NCBI GenBank assembly: GCA_964353185.1
Contig: CAYGUV010000001.1
Span: 62,001 to 126,000, forward strand
Direction: 5' to 3'
DNA length: 64,000 bases
Source: GCA-2708415 sp964353185
GTDB lineage: Bacteria; Pseudomonadota; Alphaproteobacteria; Micavibrionales; Micavibrionaceae
Position numbers and translations under genes: made by a program. Below are positions 54,418 to 63,488 of this stretch, in pieces. Under the pieces are notes generated by a model. It saw only the letters and a list, made by a program, of their open reading frames with translations, searched no databases and had not been told where the DNA came from. Position 1 is the stretch's first letter; every line of letters starts with the position of its first letter.

Positions 54418-56343
54418 ATGTTTCATTTAAAATCTAAAATTTTCTTAACTGTTTTATCAATTTTTTCAGTTTTGATGCTTAACGCATGTGCCGATGCTAA
54501 TGTCCCTGAAGCTAGAAATGCAGATATACCGTCACCTATTTCAGCCAAGCAACGCCAGGATGCAATCAATGAACGACCTGATAGTGTAATGTATTTGCCA
54601 CTAGGGGAAGATGTGCTTGTCCCAGCGCGCATCGCAGGGGATAAGATGCCAATTGATAAAGTTGGTCCATTTGAGCTGCGTTCGGAAACCCTTGCAGGTG
54701 CGTTGCAACTTATTTTGGCAGATTATGATATATCGATTGCGTTTGAAACTGAAGAAGGGTTGACAAGAAAGGTGACGGTTGCCAACTTAAAAGGTCCTCT
54801 TGATAAAGTTGTTGAACGCGTTTGCTCCCTTGCTGATTTGTATTGTTCCTACGAAGATGAAACTTTAATTGTGAAAGATACGCAAACATTTACGGTTACT
54901 TTACCGCCTCTGGCTAATCTTGAGGGAGGGCAAGAATTTATTGATGACGTTATTCAAGGTTTAACAGCGGTCATTAATGACAGTGGTATTGCACCCGTAT
55001 CTGACCCAACAACGCGTACGCTCATTTATTCTGCAACACAAAGAACGGCTAAATTAGCAGATAATTATTTTCAAAGGTTACGTGCTAATACGGCTATGAT
55101 TGTTTTTGAAACTTATATTTGGGAAGTATCTTTAAACGCAGGAAATTCCACTGGTATCGATTGGGATAAGATACAATCTTTTGGTAAATTCAACGCCAGT
55201 ATTGGCGTGAACGGTTCTGTTGGTGCAGACTTTACCAACCCAATAAGCATTGGGTTGCCCACAACGCAAGCTATTGGTGCATCCCCCACTGATTTGATTC
55301 AATTCTTATCGCAATTTGGTGCAGTAAAAACAATTTCACAACCACAAATTACAGTTCTTTCAGGGGCGTCTGCTGAACTGCGTGTTGCAGATACGGAGAA
55401 TTATGTCTCTGAAGTTTCTCAAACGATTAATGGTGATAACACGACAACGTCTGTTGATACGGATTCTGTCGATAGTGGTTTTACGCTAACAATTGGGAGC
55501 TCTTGGGATAAATCTACCGTCTACGCAAACGTAAATGTTAACTTGACGAATGTAGATCAAATTGAAGATTTTACATTCTCTGATGGGGGAGCGACAGGCA
55601 CAGATACAATTATCCAATTACCGCAAACAACAGAACGTGAGCTAACAACGCAAATTCGTGTACGTCCGGGGGATTCTGTTTTAATTGCAGGTTTAGTTAG
55701 GGAGCGTGATAATTTCAATAGTCGTGGACCAGGATTTATGAAACCTGTTATTCCAGATAGCCGTACAACGCAGACCGATAATTTGGAACTTGTTATTTTG
55801 CTTCGTCCCCGTGTAATTGTCTATACAAATCCAGGAGACCAAAAACACTTTGTGAAGCCTGAATTGTCAGAAGTTATTCCTGTGCCTGCGCCAGTTTCTA
55901 TTGTGCCAGCGCCAATTGCAGTTATACCGCCTAAGCCTACTGTTGTGCCTAGTAATATTGTGCCAGCGGCCACTACGCCAGTTCCTGTTAATATGGCTCC
56001 AGAGCCAGTTATGCCTGTTGCTTCAACCACTGTTGAGCCTGTTTATGTGCAGCCGGCTACACCCTCCAAAACTGTTGTTCCTGCCGTCCAAGATCAAGGC
56101 GTTTATATTCCAAGAACAAGTGGTTACACACCAGGATATCTATCTAAGAATTCCCGAGAGTCTGTGTCTACGACTGTTGCTGACCAACCTTTTTTTGAAG
56201 GAGTCATTAGCTCAAATACGTCTAACGCGCCAGTGGCTGCGCCAGTCGTTGATCGCGCCCCTTTATCACAAGAAATTTATAATCAAGCCACTCCCATTAA
56301 CATCTATGAAGCCTTTGAACGTAGTGCTGGTGGGGCCCAATAG
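54418..56343 (+). CDS. Outer-membrane secretin lipoprotein of a type IVb-like pilus (PilN/BfpB type)
   Basis: Forms the outer-membrane pilus channel. The 641-residue protein has a lipoprotein signal with lipobox LNAC (Cys24). The N-terminal N0/N1-like domain includes LAGALQLILADYDISIAFE. The secretin core spans about 285-485: FLSQFGAVKTISQPQITVLSG, then the C-terminal hallmark VRPGDSVLIAGLVRE and NLELVILLRPRVIVY. After it comes an unusual tail of about 155 residues rich in Pro, Val and Ala (for example VPAPVSIVPAPIAVIPPKP). The lipidated form is typical of type IVb systems that need no separate pilotin. Confidence 0.88.
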   Translation: MFHLKSKIFLTVLSIFSVLMLNACADANVPEARNADIPSPISAKQRQDAINERPDSVMYLPLGEDVLVPARIAGDKMPIDKVGPFELRSETLAGALQLILADYDISIAFETEEGLTRKVTVANLKGPLDKVVERVCSLADLYCSYEDETLIVKDTQTFTVTLPPLANLEGGQEFIDDVIQGLTAVINDSGIAPVSDPTTRTLIYSATQRTAKLADNYFQRLRANTAMIVFETYIWEVSLNAGNSTGIDWDKIQSFGKFNASIGVNGSVGADFTNPISIGLPTTQAIGASPTDLIQFLSQFGAVKTISQPQITVLSGASAELRVADTENYVSEVSQTINGDNTTTSVDTDSVDSGFTLTIGSSWDKSTVYANVNVNLTNVDQIEDFTFSDGGATGTDTIIQLPQTTERELTTQIRVRPGDSVLIAGLVRERDNFNSRGPGFMKPVIPDSRTTQTDNLELVILLRPRVIVYTNPGDQKHFVKPELSEVIPVPAPVSIVPAPIAVIPPKPTVVPSNIVPAATTPVPVNMAPEPVMPVASTTVEPVYVQPATPSKTVVPAVQDQGVYIPRTSGYTPGYLSKNSRESVSTTVADQPFFEGVISSNTSNAPVAAPVVDRAPLSQEIYNQATPINIYEAFERSAGGAQ

Positions 56344-56442
56344 TTCTTTTTTTGTTCTAAGTATTTAATTTTGTTAGTTTTTACATATTGAAGTTACGAA
56401 TTATTAGTGATTTTCATGGTATCATCGTATTCAAATATAAAT

Positions 56443-56472
56443 TGGTCTTTTATGCACCAGACCATCTTTTTT
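56443..56472 (+). terminator. Terminator-like hairpin between secretin and the ASH-domain gene
   Basis: TGGTCT (56443-56448) and AGACCA (56459-56464) form a perfect stem with a ten-base loop, followed by TC and six Ts. The T run directly abuts the AAAAGGG ribosome-binding site of the next gene, so it may be an internal terminator or attenuator. A 13-codon frame (ATG at 56452 in the loop) ends in TGA overlapping the TTG start. Confidence 0.65.
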
Positions 56473-56489
56473 AAAAGGGTAATAATATT

Positions 56490-58061
56490 TTGATTTATTT
56501 TAAAACTCTATTTGCAATTTTTATAACAGTGACTGTTTTAATAAGTGGGTTATCTTATGAGGTTTATGCTCAGTCTGCTTTTGAGGATCCGAATGCGCGA
56601 GGTGCCACAGGACAGGGCGGTGATTTAGTCGCCGTTAGCCAAGATTTAGACGCTGGGAGCATTACTCTGGGCTCTTCATCGCAAGCCGTTCTTTTGTTTC
56701 GAAATGATGGAAATAAGCCCATAGCAATTCAAGATATCAGTTTATATCCATCTTCTAATGTATCAGCAAACATCGGCGAGAACGAATGCTCTGCATCGCC
56801 TTTACCGCCCAATGCTGTTTGTGCGATTTCTATGTCTGTGAAGGGATTACAGGCCGGTAACTTTAGAATTCAAATGATCTTACGTCATGATGGACGATCA
56901 AAATTAATTACAGCTGTTGTTAAAGGCGGCGTTGAAAGATCTGCAGACACCACTTATGATGTAATTAATGATTTAGAGACGATTCCTTCTGATATTAAAT
57001 TTGGAACATTAAATGAGAGTCGTCCTTTAACACGCTCTGTCGTGCTTCGAAATGTTACATCAAAGCCAGTTAAAATTGAGGAGATATTTATCGAATCAAA
57101 TGAGCAGGCGGGATATAGCTTACGGTCAGATTGTGAGCAGTTATTATCTGGCGAAGCTTGTATTGCAACAGTTTCGTGGGCGCCAAGACAAAAAGGACCC
57201 TCAACAGGTGTTTTGGTTGTTGAACATGATGGCCCGACAGGTATTGTAAGCGTTGTTTTGGATGGTGAATACACACCAAATCAATCGGCAGAGGTTGGAA
57301 TTTTTCCAGATGCAATTCCAGGCAAAGGTCTTTTAACATCATCACAAACAGAAGTGGATTTTGGAAACGAGATTGAATCACGTTCTGCGATAACCGTATC
57401 ACTTGTGAATGTTGGTGATGAAGTGGTGACGCTCAAAGATATTAAGTTAGCGAATGATGACAGCGGATTAGCAATTTCTGATGTTGGGTGTAGAGAGGGC
57501 TTAAAATTAAACCCTGTAGAAGCGTGTCCTTTGACAATAAAATGGGATCCAGTAAGAACAGGTAGCGTCGTAGATGATGTTAAAATTGTTCATGATGGTG
57601 CGCGTGGAATACTTGTCCTACCTATTCGTGGTGCGGCAACACAAACAGTGAACAAAGATAATCAAGCGATTATATTGAGTGGCGATAACCCATTTAGTGG
57701 TGTGCCACCGATTTCTATAAATGATTTAGGCGTAGAATCCGGGGATAAAAAAAGTAGTGCTTCGCGTTCTTCCTCTGTAGCGAGTTCATCACAATCAGGA
57801 TCTTTAGAGGGGTATAGAATTACTTCTTTAGGTAAAAATAGAGCTATTGTTTCTGGTCCCGGCGGAAGCCGTGTTGTATTTGATGGGCAAGAAGCTGTTG
57901 TTGGTGCAACATTATGGCGTGTTAATATTCGTGATAGCGCTGTTGAATTTAAAAATAATAATCAAAATATCCTACTTTTGTTTGATAAATCTCTTTCTAA
58001 TAGTTCGACCGTTTCGTCAAATGCTGTTCAGAATCCTAATAGTAGCGAGGTCGTAAACTAA
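56490..58061 (+). CDS. Secreted protein with three ASH/HYDIN-type Ig-like domains and a PilP-like C-terminal domain
   Basis: A 523-residue periplasmic protein with TTG start (AAAAGGG ten bases upstream) and signal peptide ending VYAQS. Three related domains of about 110 residues follow, near 45-140, 165-265 and 285-390. Each has the choice-of-anchor-D pattern: an F-x-N-x-G or V-N-V-G-like strand, a cysteine pair (CSASPLPPNAVC; CEQLLSGEAC; CREGLKLNPVEAC), then a strand with HDG. A serine-rich linker leads to a small beta domain at about 438-501 (YRITSLGKNRAIVSGPGG, WRVNIRDSAVEF) that resembles the PilP/GspC homology region contacting secretins. Its place between secretin and ATPase is that of pilO/pilP in thin-pilus operons. 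Confidence 0.7.
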   Translation: MIYFKTLFAIFITVTVLISGLSYEVYAQSAFEDPNARGATGQGGDLVAVSQDLDAGSITLGSSSQAVLLFRNDGNKPIAIQDISLYPSSNVSANIGENECSASPLPPNAVCAISMSVKGLQAGNFRIQMILRHDGRSKLITAVVKGGVERSADTTYDVINDLETIPSDIKFGTLNESRPLTRSVVLRNVTSKPVKIEEIFIESNEQAGYSLRSDCEQLLSGEACIATVSWAPRQKGPSTGVLVVEHDGPTGIVSVVLDGEYTPNQSAEVGIFPDAIPGKGLLTSSQTEVDFGNEIESRSAITVSLVNVGDEVVTLKDIKLANDDSGLAISDVGCREGLKLNPVEACPLTIKWDPVRTGSVVDDVKIVHDGARGILVLPIRGAATQTVNKDNQAIILSGDNPFSGVPPISINDLGVESGDKKSSASRSSSVASSSQSGSLEGYRITSLGKNRAIVSGPGGSRVVFDGQEAVVGATLWRVNIRDSAVEFKNNNQNILLLFDKSLSNSSTVSSNAVQNPNSSEVVN

Positions 58062-58062
58062 A

Positions 58063-59877
58063 ATGGATGATATTGAGTCAATATTAGGACAAGATGCGAT
58101 AGTTGCAGATAGACGTGATGGTGATCGTCGTGTGCAAGATAAAGGATCGCCTGTTGGTGTCGAAAGACGCCAATGGCAAGATCGCCGTAAGCTGCGTTCT
58201 CAAGAGGGACGAGAGCGTTACCTTGATATGGTGAAACGTGAGCGATCTATGCTTGCGGATAAAGGAATATCTAAATCAACGGATCAGTTATTAGATATGG
58301 CTGGCGCTGTCGCTTTAGACCAATCAGAAATTGATGCAGAAGTTGAAGGCATTAGAATGCGCGCAACAGGAGATCAGTTGCGATCAATTATTCCCGTACA
58401 GTCTTGGTTGCCAATGAATATTCATTTAATTGGCTTAAAGGAAGGCATTTTAAAAATTGCGCCTCTTGAAGATTTAAATGAAAAGCAAAAAGAAAATTTA
58501 ATTTCAACAGCAAAACGTAGTGGACTTCACGTAGAAACATTAGAAACCGAATTGCGTGATCGTGCCGAGTTGATTAAAACTCTTCGCTCTGTCAATGATC
58601 TTTCTGCGGATAGAACAGAAAAAACTTTGTCGCAATGGATTGGTGATATTGATAATGGTATTCTTTTAAATCGTTTTGAACGTGATTTATTATCTGAAGC
58701 ATTGCAAATGCGCGCATCAGACATTCATCTTGTTCATGAGGGAGCAACGGATGCGCCAAACTGGATAAGGTATAGAATTGACGGTGACTTAATCCCCGTA
58801 CATCTTTTACCAGCCGAGGCGATGGCACGTTTAACAACATTATTAAAAAGGAATGCAGGATTAAACTTTGGTGATCGTGTAACGCCTAAAGATGGACGTT
58901 TTGGATTTAACTGGCAAGGGCGCTCGATTGATGTGCGTGTTGCTGCAGGACCACAGGGGCAAGAAGGGGAGAAAATTACACTTCGTTTGCTTGATAGAGC
59001 TGCTCTAAAAGGGTTTGATGAATTATTCAGAAGGCATGAAGATGTTGGTGATTATCTCGCAAATTTATTATCGCCCGAAATTAAAGGTGGCGGTGGTCTT
59101 ATCCTACTTTCTGGTCCTACTGGATCGGGTAAAACAACAACTTTATATGCCTGCGTTCAACAAATTGATAGACGTAGAAAACATGTTTTAACCATTGAAG
59201 ATCCTATTGAATATGAGCTGCGTTATGCCACGCAATGGCAGGTGCGATCTAATCAACAAGGGGGGGAGTTTGCCGATCTTATTCGGGCGTCTATGCGTCA
59301 CGACCCAGATTATATTATCATCGGTGAGATGCGAGATATGGATACAGTGGAAACATCGTTACGCGCAGCAGAGTCTGGCCACACTGTTATCTCAACAGTT
59401 CATGCAGATACAGCCCTTCAAACATTTGAGCGTATGCGGTCTTTAATGCCGACGGAGCGTGAGCGCTCATCTACATATACCCTTGCACAACAAGTTAAGG
59501 CGATTTTAAATCAGCGGTTGGTACGCACATTGTGCCAAGGTTGTGCCCGTCCAGAAATAGCTGAGGCTGTTTTGACTGAGGAAGATTTGAAAAGATTTGA
59601 TTTTACTGGTGACGAAAAAGTTAAAACACATAATAGCGCAGGATGTGAGCTCTGCAATCGAACAGGGGTTTTGGGGAGAACATTGTTGTTAGATGCCATG
59701 CTTTTGACATCAGGGCCTGGCCAAAGAAATGCAGTTTATGAGTGTTTATTAACAAATTTAAATAAGTTACCAGAAGAAGATGGTATTGTTGTTCATACAA
59801 GACGTGAAGGGTTAATAGATTTAGTTTCAACGGGAATGATAGATCCTGTTGCGGCGATGTCTTATTTGGAGGATTAA
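58063..59877 (+). CDS. Type IV pilus assembly ATPase (PilQ/PilB/GspE family)
   Basis: Cytoplasmic hexameric motor for pilus extension. The 604-residue protein has an arginine/aspartate-rich N-terminus (ADRRDGDRRVQD). The catalytic domain carries Walker A GPTGSGKTT with Lys357, the Asp box ILTIEDPIEYEL-like segment, Walker B IIIGEMRDMDT and the His box STVHADTA. A tetracysteine zinc motif is present as CQGC and CELC. It starts one base after the stop of the upstream gene and is followed seven bases later by the platform gene. Confidence 0.93.
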   Translation: MDDIESILGQDAIVADRRDGDRRVQDKGSPVGVERRQWQDRRKLRSQEGRERYLDMVKRERSMLADKGISKSTDQLLDMAGAVALDQSEIDAEVEGIRMRATGDQLRSIIPVQSWLPMNIHLIGLKEGILKIAPLEDLNEKQKENLISTAKRSGLHVETLETELRDRAELIKTLRSVNDLSADRTEKTLSQWIGDIDNGILLNRFERDLLSEALQMRASDIHLVHEGATDAPNWIRYRIDGDLIPVHLLPAEAMARLTTLLKRNAGLNFGDRVTPKDGRFGFNWQGRSIDVRVAAGPQGQEGEKITLRLLDRAALKGFDELFRRHEDVGDYLANLLSPEIKGGGGLILLSGPTGSGKTTTLYACVQQIDRRRKHVLTIEDPIEYELRYATQWQVRSNQQGGEFADLIRASMRHDPDYIIIGEMRDMDTVETSLRAAESGHTVISTVHADTALQTFERMRSLMPTERERSSTYTLAQQVKAILNQRLVRTLCQGCARPEIAEAVLTEEDLKRFDFTGDEKVKTHNSAGCELCNRTGVLGRTLLLDAMLLTSGPGQRNAVYECLLTNLNKLPEEDGIVVHTRREGLIDLVSTGMIDPVAAMSYLED

Positions 59878-59884
59878 GGTAGCG

Positions 59885-61108
59885 ATGCAGCAATGGGTTG
59901 CGGAGATAGCATATGAAAGTGGCGGTGGTGCAAAAAAAGTGACGGAGTCATTTTATTTGCCGACCGAAGAAGATGTGCGTCACGAAGTATCTCGCAAAGG
60001 TGGCTATGCGCTTTTAATACGTCCTCACACACGATCGCCGATTGAAAGAATACTGGCACGTTCAACGTGGTGGCAAGTTCAACTTTTGCGCGGTATTATG
60101 TTTCGTTCAACTTCTGTGTCATCTCCGGGTGTTGCTCTTTGGAAAATTATTGAGGCAGAAACAAACCCCCAAAGACAGAATATCTTAGCCCCTGCGCGCG
60201 AAGCTCTTTCTCGTGGGTTGGGTGTTATTGATGCGTTAAAAGCGTTGAATATTTTTGACCATGGAACAATTGCTATTTTGTCTGGTAGTGAAAAAGCGAA
60301 TAAATTACAGGAGGGTATTCCTCACGCTATTCAGTCCATTACACAAAAAAAGAAAAATAATCGCGCCATTATGGGAACGCTTGGGTGGTTAGGTTTTGAT
60401 GTTATCACCATTGTTCAATCCCTCTTTTGGGGGAAAGATATGGTTTTGAAATGGTTTACTGATAACCGTCCCACCGATCCTGTTAAGCAAGCGGAATATG
60501 ATGTGGTCGTTGGGAATCTTGCATTAACTTGGGATATTTTAATTTATACAGCTTTTGGTATTGGTCTTTTTATGGTTTGGACTATTTTTTCCTTTTTTAT
60601 GAATCGCGGTAAAAAAGATTGGCCAACGGCAAGGATTGTTAGAAAAATACCGCTTATTGGCGCTTACCTCAGAGATTTAGGATTTTCAGATTCTATGATG
60701 GCTGCCTCAAGGATGTTAAAAGGGGCGGTGCCAATTGATGAAACATTGCGCCAAGCTTCTGAAGCGACCAGTGTTCCTGAGGTTTCCAAATATTGGGAAT
60801 TAGCGGATGAAAAGCTGAATCGCGGTATTCCACTTGGAAATGCGTTGGATCAACCTCCTCTTAATAGAAGTGAGAGATTGGAGCTTGCAAGCTTGTCAGA
60901 TTTAGATCAGGTAGCTACAATACTTGAGTCTATTGCAGAAATGCGGACCTCTTCTGCAAAAACGAAGCATTCACTAATTGTTTGGCTTGCTTTTGCTTTG
61001 ACGGGCGTTTTCCTTGTTATTGCATTTGGCAGTGCTATTTACGCATTGACTGTCATGAATATCAGTATGGACAGTATGATGGGCGGCCTTTTGGATGGGG
61101 GGCTATGA
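59885..61108 (+). CDS. Inner-membrane platform protein (PilR/PilC/GspF family)
   Basis: A 407-residue T2SSF-type protein that couples the ATPase to pilin polymerisation. It has two helical cytoplasmic repeats (GVIDALKALNIFDHGTIAILSGSEKANKLQEG and GNALDQPPLNRSERLELASLSDLDQ) with hydrophobic spans near ILIYTAFGIGLFMVWTIFSFF and LIVWLAFALTGVFLVIAFGSAI. An upstream in-frame ATG lies inside the ATPase gene; ATG 59885 has TAAGG before it and starts at the usual MQQWVAEIAYE. Confidence 0.88.
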   Translation: MQQWVAEIAYESGGGAKKVTESFYLPTEEDVRHEVSRKGGYALLIRPHTRSPIERILARSTWWQVQLLRGIMFRSTSVSSPGVALWKIIEAETNPQRQNILAPAREALSRGLGVIDALKALNIFDHGTIAILSGSEKANKLQEGIPHAIQSITQKKKNNRAIMGTLGWLGFDVITIVQSLFWGKDMVLKWFTDNRPTDPVKQAEYDVVVGNLALTWDILIYTAFGIGLFMVWTIFSFFMNRGKKDWPTARIVRKIPLIGAYLRDLGFSDSMMAASRMLKGAVPIDETLRQASEATSVPEVSKYWELADEKLNRGIPLGNALDQPPLNRSERLELASLSDLDQVATILESIAEMRTSSAKTKHSLIVWLAFALTGVFLVIAFGSAIYALTVMNISMDSMMGGLLDGGL

Positions 61109-62073
61109 TGATTTCAAAAAAAACAGATAAAATAAAAGATAAAGAAGATATCAAAAAAGTGCCTAGTCAGCCAAAGCCGTCTATGTCGTCCTATTTGGCA
61201 GGAGAAAATAAAAGCTTTGTAAAGAATTTTTCGCCCTATTTACCTCATGAAATGGTTGGTGGATCTGTTCCATATATCTCAGGTACTGAGGAGGAGGCAG
61301 TTTGGAATGCTGCCTCACAAGCATGTGGTACTGAAAAAGTGCATTTTACTTACACTGTTGATGAAAAATATTGTTGGTATTTGGCATGTCCTTCGTCAGC
61401 ATTGGCGTCAAACCCAGATAGTTGGTGTCCATTATCAGCAGCCTTGCCCGGGAATAGTGAATATTGGGATAAGGAAACAGTCTATATTTATGAGCAGGAA
61501 GGTTTAGCTTCTGCGTTAAGGTGGGATCCTGAAACAGGTCGAATGCAAGTTTTCTTAGGGGCAGGAAGAACGCTATTACCACGTATTCAAAGCATGGACG
61601 CCAATTTTGTAACGATTGATGCAGAACGTAGTGATGTATCACCATGGCAAAATAGAATGTTAAAAACAGAGCAATTATCACGCGCGGCATCACGTATGTT
61701 GTTATTGAGCGGTATTTTGATTAATTTTATTATTCTAGCATTTATTATCATGGAATTCTTTTTAACGAATACCACGGCAAGAGAATTAGGTCAGGTTAAG
61801 GAACAGACACAGCGTGCCTCCCAAAATTTATTAATTGAAGCTTATAACGCATTACAAAGTGATTCTATAAAGCACATGGTGAGAATTCAAGAATTGCTGG
61901 ACGAATTAAACACAATTGATGGCACATTGGTGAAATATGAAGTTGATGGTGGACGTTTAAATTGGGAAGTGCTTCTTCCCCCCGCGTATGGGCAAGGTGT
62001 CGGAACTATAAGAGGACAAGTACAGCCAGGTATTGGTGTAGATGGGCGTGTGCGGTTAAAGGGAACGAGATAG
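61105..62073 (+). CDS. Single-span pilus assembly protein, PilO-like
   Basis: A 322-residue bitopic inner-membrane protein. The cytoplasmic part of about 195 residues has four cysteines (CGTEKVHF, KYCWYLACPSS, DSWCPL). One span follows (LLLLSGILINFIILAFIIMEFF), and a periplasmic coil and beta part (VKEQTQRASQNLLIEAYNAL; YEVDGGRLNWEVLLPP). This is the general layout of PilO/PilO2-type alignment proteins. ATG 61105 overlaps the platform gene stop; the long upstream frame extension to 60982 is only shadow. The last codons and stop lie in a 20-base palindrome. Confidence 0.65.
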   Translation: MMISKKTDKIKDKEDIKKVPSQPKPSMSSYLAGENKSFVKNFSPYLPHEMVGGSVPYISGTEEEAVWNAASQACGTEKVHFTYTVDEKYCWYLACPSSALASNPDSWCPLSAALPGNSEYWDKETVYIYEQEGLASALRWDPETGRMQVFLGAGRTLLPRIQSMDANFVTIDAERSDVSPWQNRMLKTEQLSRAASRMLLLSGILINFIILAFIIMEFFLTNTTARELGQVKEQTQRASQNLLIEAYNALQSDSIKHMVRIQELLDELNTIDGTLVKYEVDGGRLNWEVLLPPAYGQGVGTIRGQVQPGIGVDGRVRLKGTR

Positions 62074-62089
62074 ATAAAATTTTATCTAT
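62070..62089. promoter_or_regulatory. Perfect 20-base palindrome
   Basis: The half site ATAGATAAAA is followed by its exact reverse complement. It overlaps the stop codon of the PilO-like gene and lies 71 bases before the next ATG. It may be a dimeric operator or the stem of an RNA 3' end; no proper loop or T run is seen, so a terminator is less likely. Confidence 0.4.
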
Positions 62090-62160
62090 ATCTAATATGA
62101 TTTTAAACATTATTTGATATATTTAAAGATAACTAAAAAAGGTAATGAAAACAATACAAT

Positions 62161-62694
62161 ATGGATTTTAAATCTTTTGATTTTGGTAAGCTTAAAAAAT
62201 ATTTCGGAACGCATTCTTCTGCGGACCTTAACCATTTTTTGGAGAATTTACCGCAAAGTGCGGGTAAAACAGTTCTAATTGCTGCGGGCGTAGCATGGGG
62301 AATTGCTGCCGCGTCTGGCTTATATGCCACGATACAAGCGCAAAAATTGACAGAGTTGCGGGCAGAATTAAAAGAAACGGAAGCGTTAAAGCCAGCTGTC
62401 CCTACAATTTCTAATGTTGCGATTCCCAATAGCGAAGTTGAGAAATTCGTTAAAGAGGCGCAAAAATCTTACAAAGACATTACTATAAGAGTAAATAATT
62501 CAAACATTCTTATTACAGCACCGAGTACGGTATTCTTTACACAATTTCGTGAAGCTATTGGACACGTGCAAAATGGTGGTAGCGGGTGGCGCGTAACATT
62601 GGATAAGTTATGCGTGGGTAGAGAATGTGATGACAGAACCAAATTAATGGCATCATTAAAGGTAAATAAAGTATCAGTTGAAAATCCGTCATAA
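62161..62694 (+). CDS. Small bitopic pilus assembly protein
   Basis: A 177-residue protein with a cytoplasmic N-terminus, one span (AGKTVLIAAGVAWGIAAASGLYATI), a short coil (AQKLTELRAELKETEALK) and a periplasmic alpha/beta domain with two cysteines (LCVGREC). The topology recalls the PilN/GspL-like or PilP-like component of pilus alignment complexes. I cannot assign a family name. The 87-base gap before it is the largest inside this half of the operon. Confidence 0.6.
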   Translation: MDFKSFDFGKLKKYFGTHSSADLNHFLENLPQSAGKTVLIAAGVAWGIAAASGLYATIQAQKLTELRAELKETEALKPAVPTISNVAIPNSEVEKFVKEAQKSYKDITIRVNNSNILITAPSTVFFTQFREAIGHVQNGGSGWRVTLDKLCVGRECDDRTKLMASLKVNKVSVENPS

Positions 62695-62734
62695 TAAATT
62701 AAAATAAATAAGTCTTTTATTCGAGGAGAGAGAA

Positions 62735-63487
62735 ATGGGTCTAACAGAAAAAAAGTACAATAAACAAAGCGGGAATGTCTTATTCCTTATTCTTATTGCT
62801 GTGGCTCTCTTTGCCGCTTTATCGTATGCGGTAACGCAATCAACGCGATCTGGAGGGGGGACTGCAGATCGTGAAACGTCTATTTTGAACGCGGCGTCGC
62901 TTACACAGTATCCTGCTGCCTTAAGGACATCTGTTATAAGAATGATTTTAAATGGTACGGACGTTGAAACAATTCGATTCGATGACCCCGGAGAAATACA
63001 AACTCTTGGTCTTGCTGATAATCGCTCTTTTGTTTTTCATCCTGATGGTGGAGGTGCAGTTTTCCAGACAGCTCCACAAGATGTTCTTACTGCAACATCA
63101 CCAAATCGATGGATTTTTAATGCAAATTTTGATATTGAAGAAATTGGTATTACTGATGCGATTAATTCTAATGACTTAATCGCTTTTCTTCCAAATGTAA
63201 CTGGAGCAATATGCCGACAGATTAACCAAGAAGTTGGTATTGATCCTGATCCCCCTTGTATAGATGCTGGTGGGGATGGAGTGCCTGACATTAATGCAGC
63301 GACAGTTACAGAAGTAAACTTTACCGAAAATATGCAAGCAACGGCACCTGCATATACTTTCCCTGCAGGGGATCAAGAAAACCTAGTTTTTAGTGGATGT
63401 TCAGAATTAACAGGCCAACCTACTGCTTGTTTTCATGATGTAGTTAATTCTAGATTTATATTTTATTCAACGTTGCTTGAAAGATAA
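62735..63487 (+). CDS. Pilin-like protein, probable major pilin
   Basis: A 250-residue protein with a type IV prepilin-like start: a charged leader ending KQSG, then the hydrophobic helix NVLFLILIAVALFAALSYAVT. Unlike normal pilins there is no Glu at +5 after the glycine. The C-terminal part is periplasmic or surface exposed and has four cysteines, including pairs in ICRQINQE/PPCIDAGG and GCSELTGQPTACF. The strong Shine-Dalgarno GAGGAGAG suggests the highest translation in the operon. Processing by the nearby prepilin peptidase is inferred. Confidence 0.7.
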   Translation: MGLTEKKYNKQSGNVLFLILIAVALFAALSYAVTQSTRSGGGTADRETSILNAASLTQYPAALRTSVIRMILNGTDVETIRFDDPGEIQTLGLADNRSFVFHPDGGGAVFQTAPQDVLTATSPNRWIFNANFDIEEIGITDAINSNDLIAFLPNVTGAICRQINQEVGIDPDPPCIDAGGDGVPDINAATVTEVNFTENMQATAPAYTFPAGDQENLVFSGCSELTGQPTACFHDVVNSRFIFYSTLLER

Positions 63488-63488
63488 T

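Noticed and set aside
60982..61104. N-terminal extension of the PilO-like gene
   Set aside because: Cysteine-rich shadow of the platform gene in another frame; the ATGATG at 61105 is the natural coupled start.
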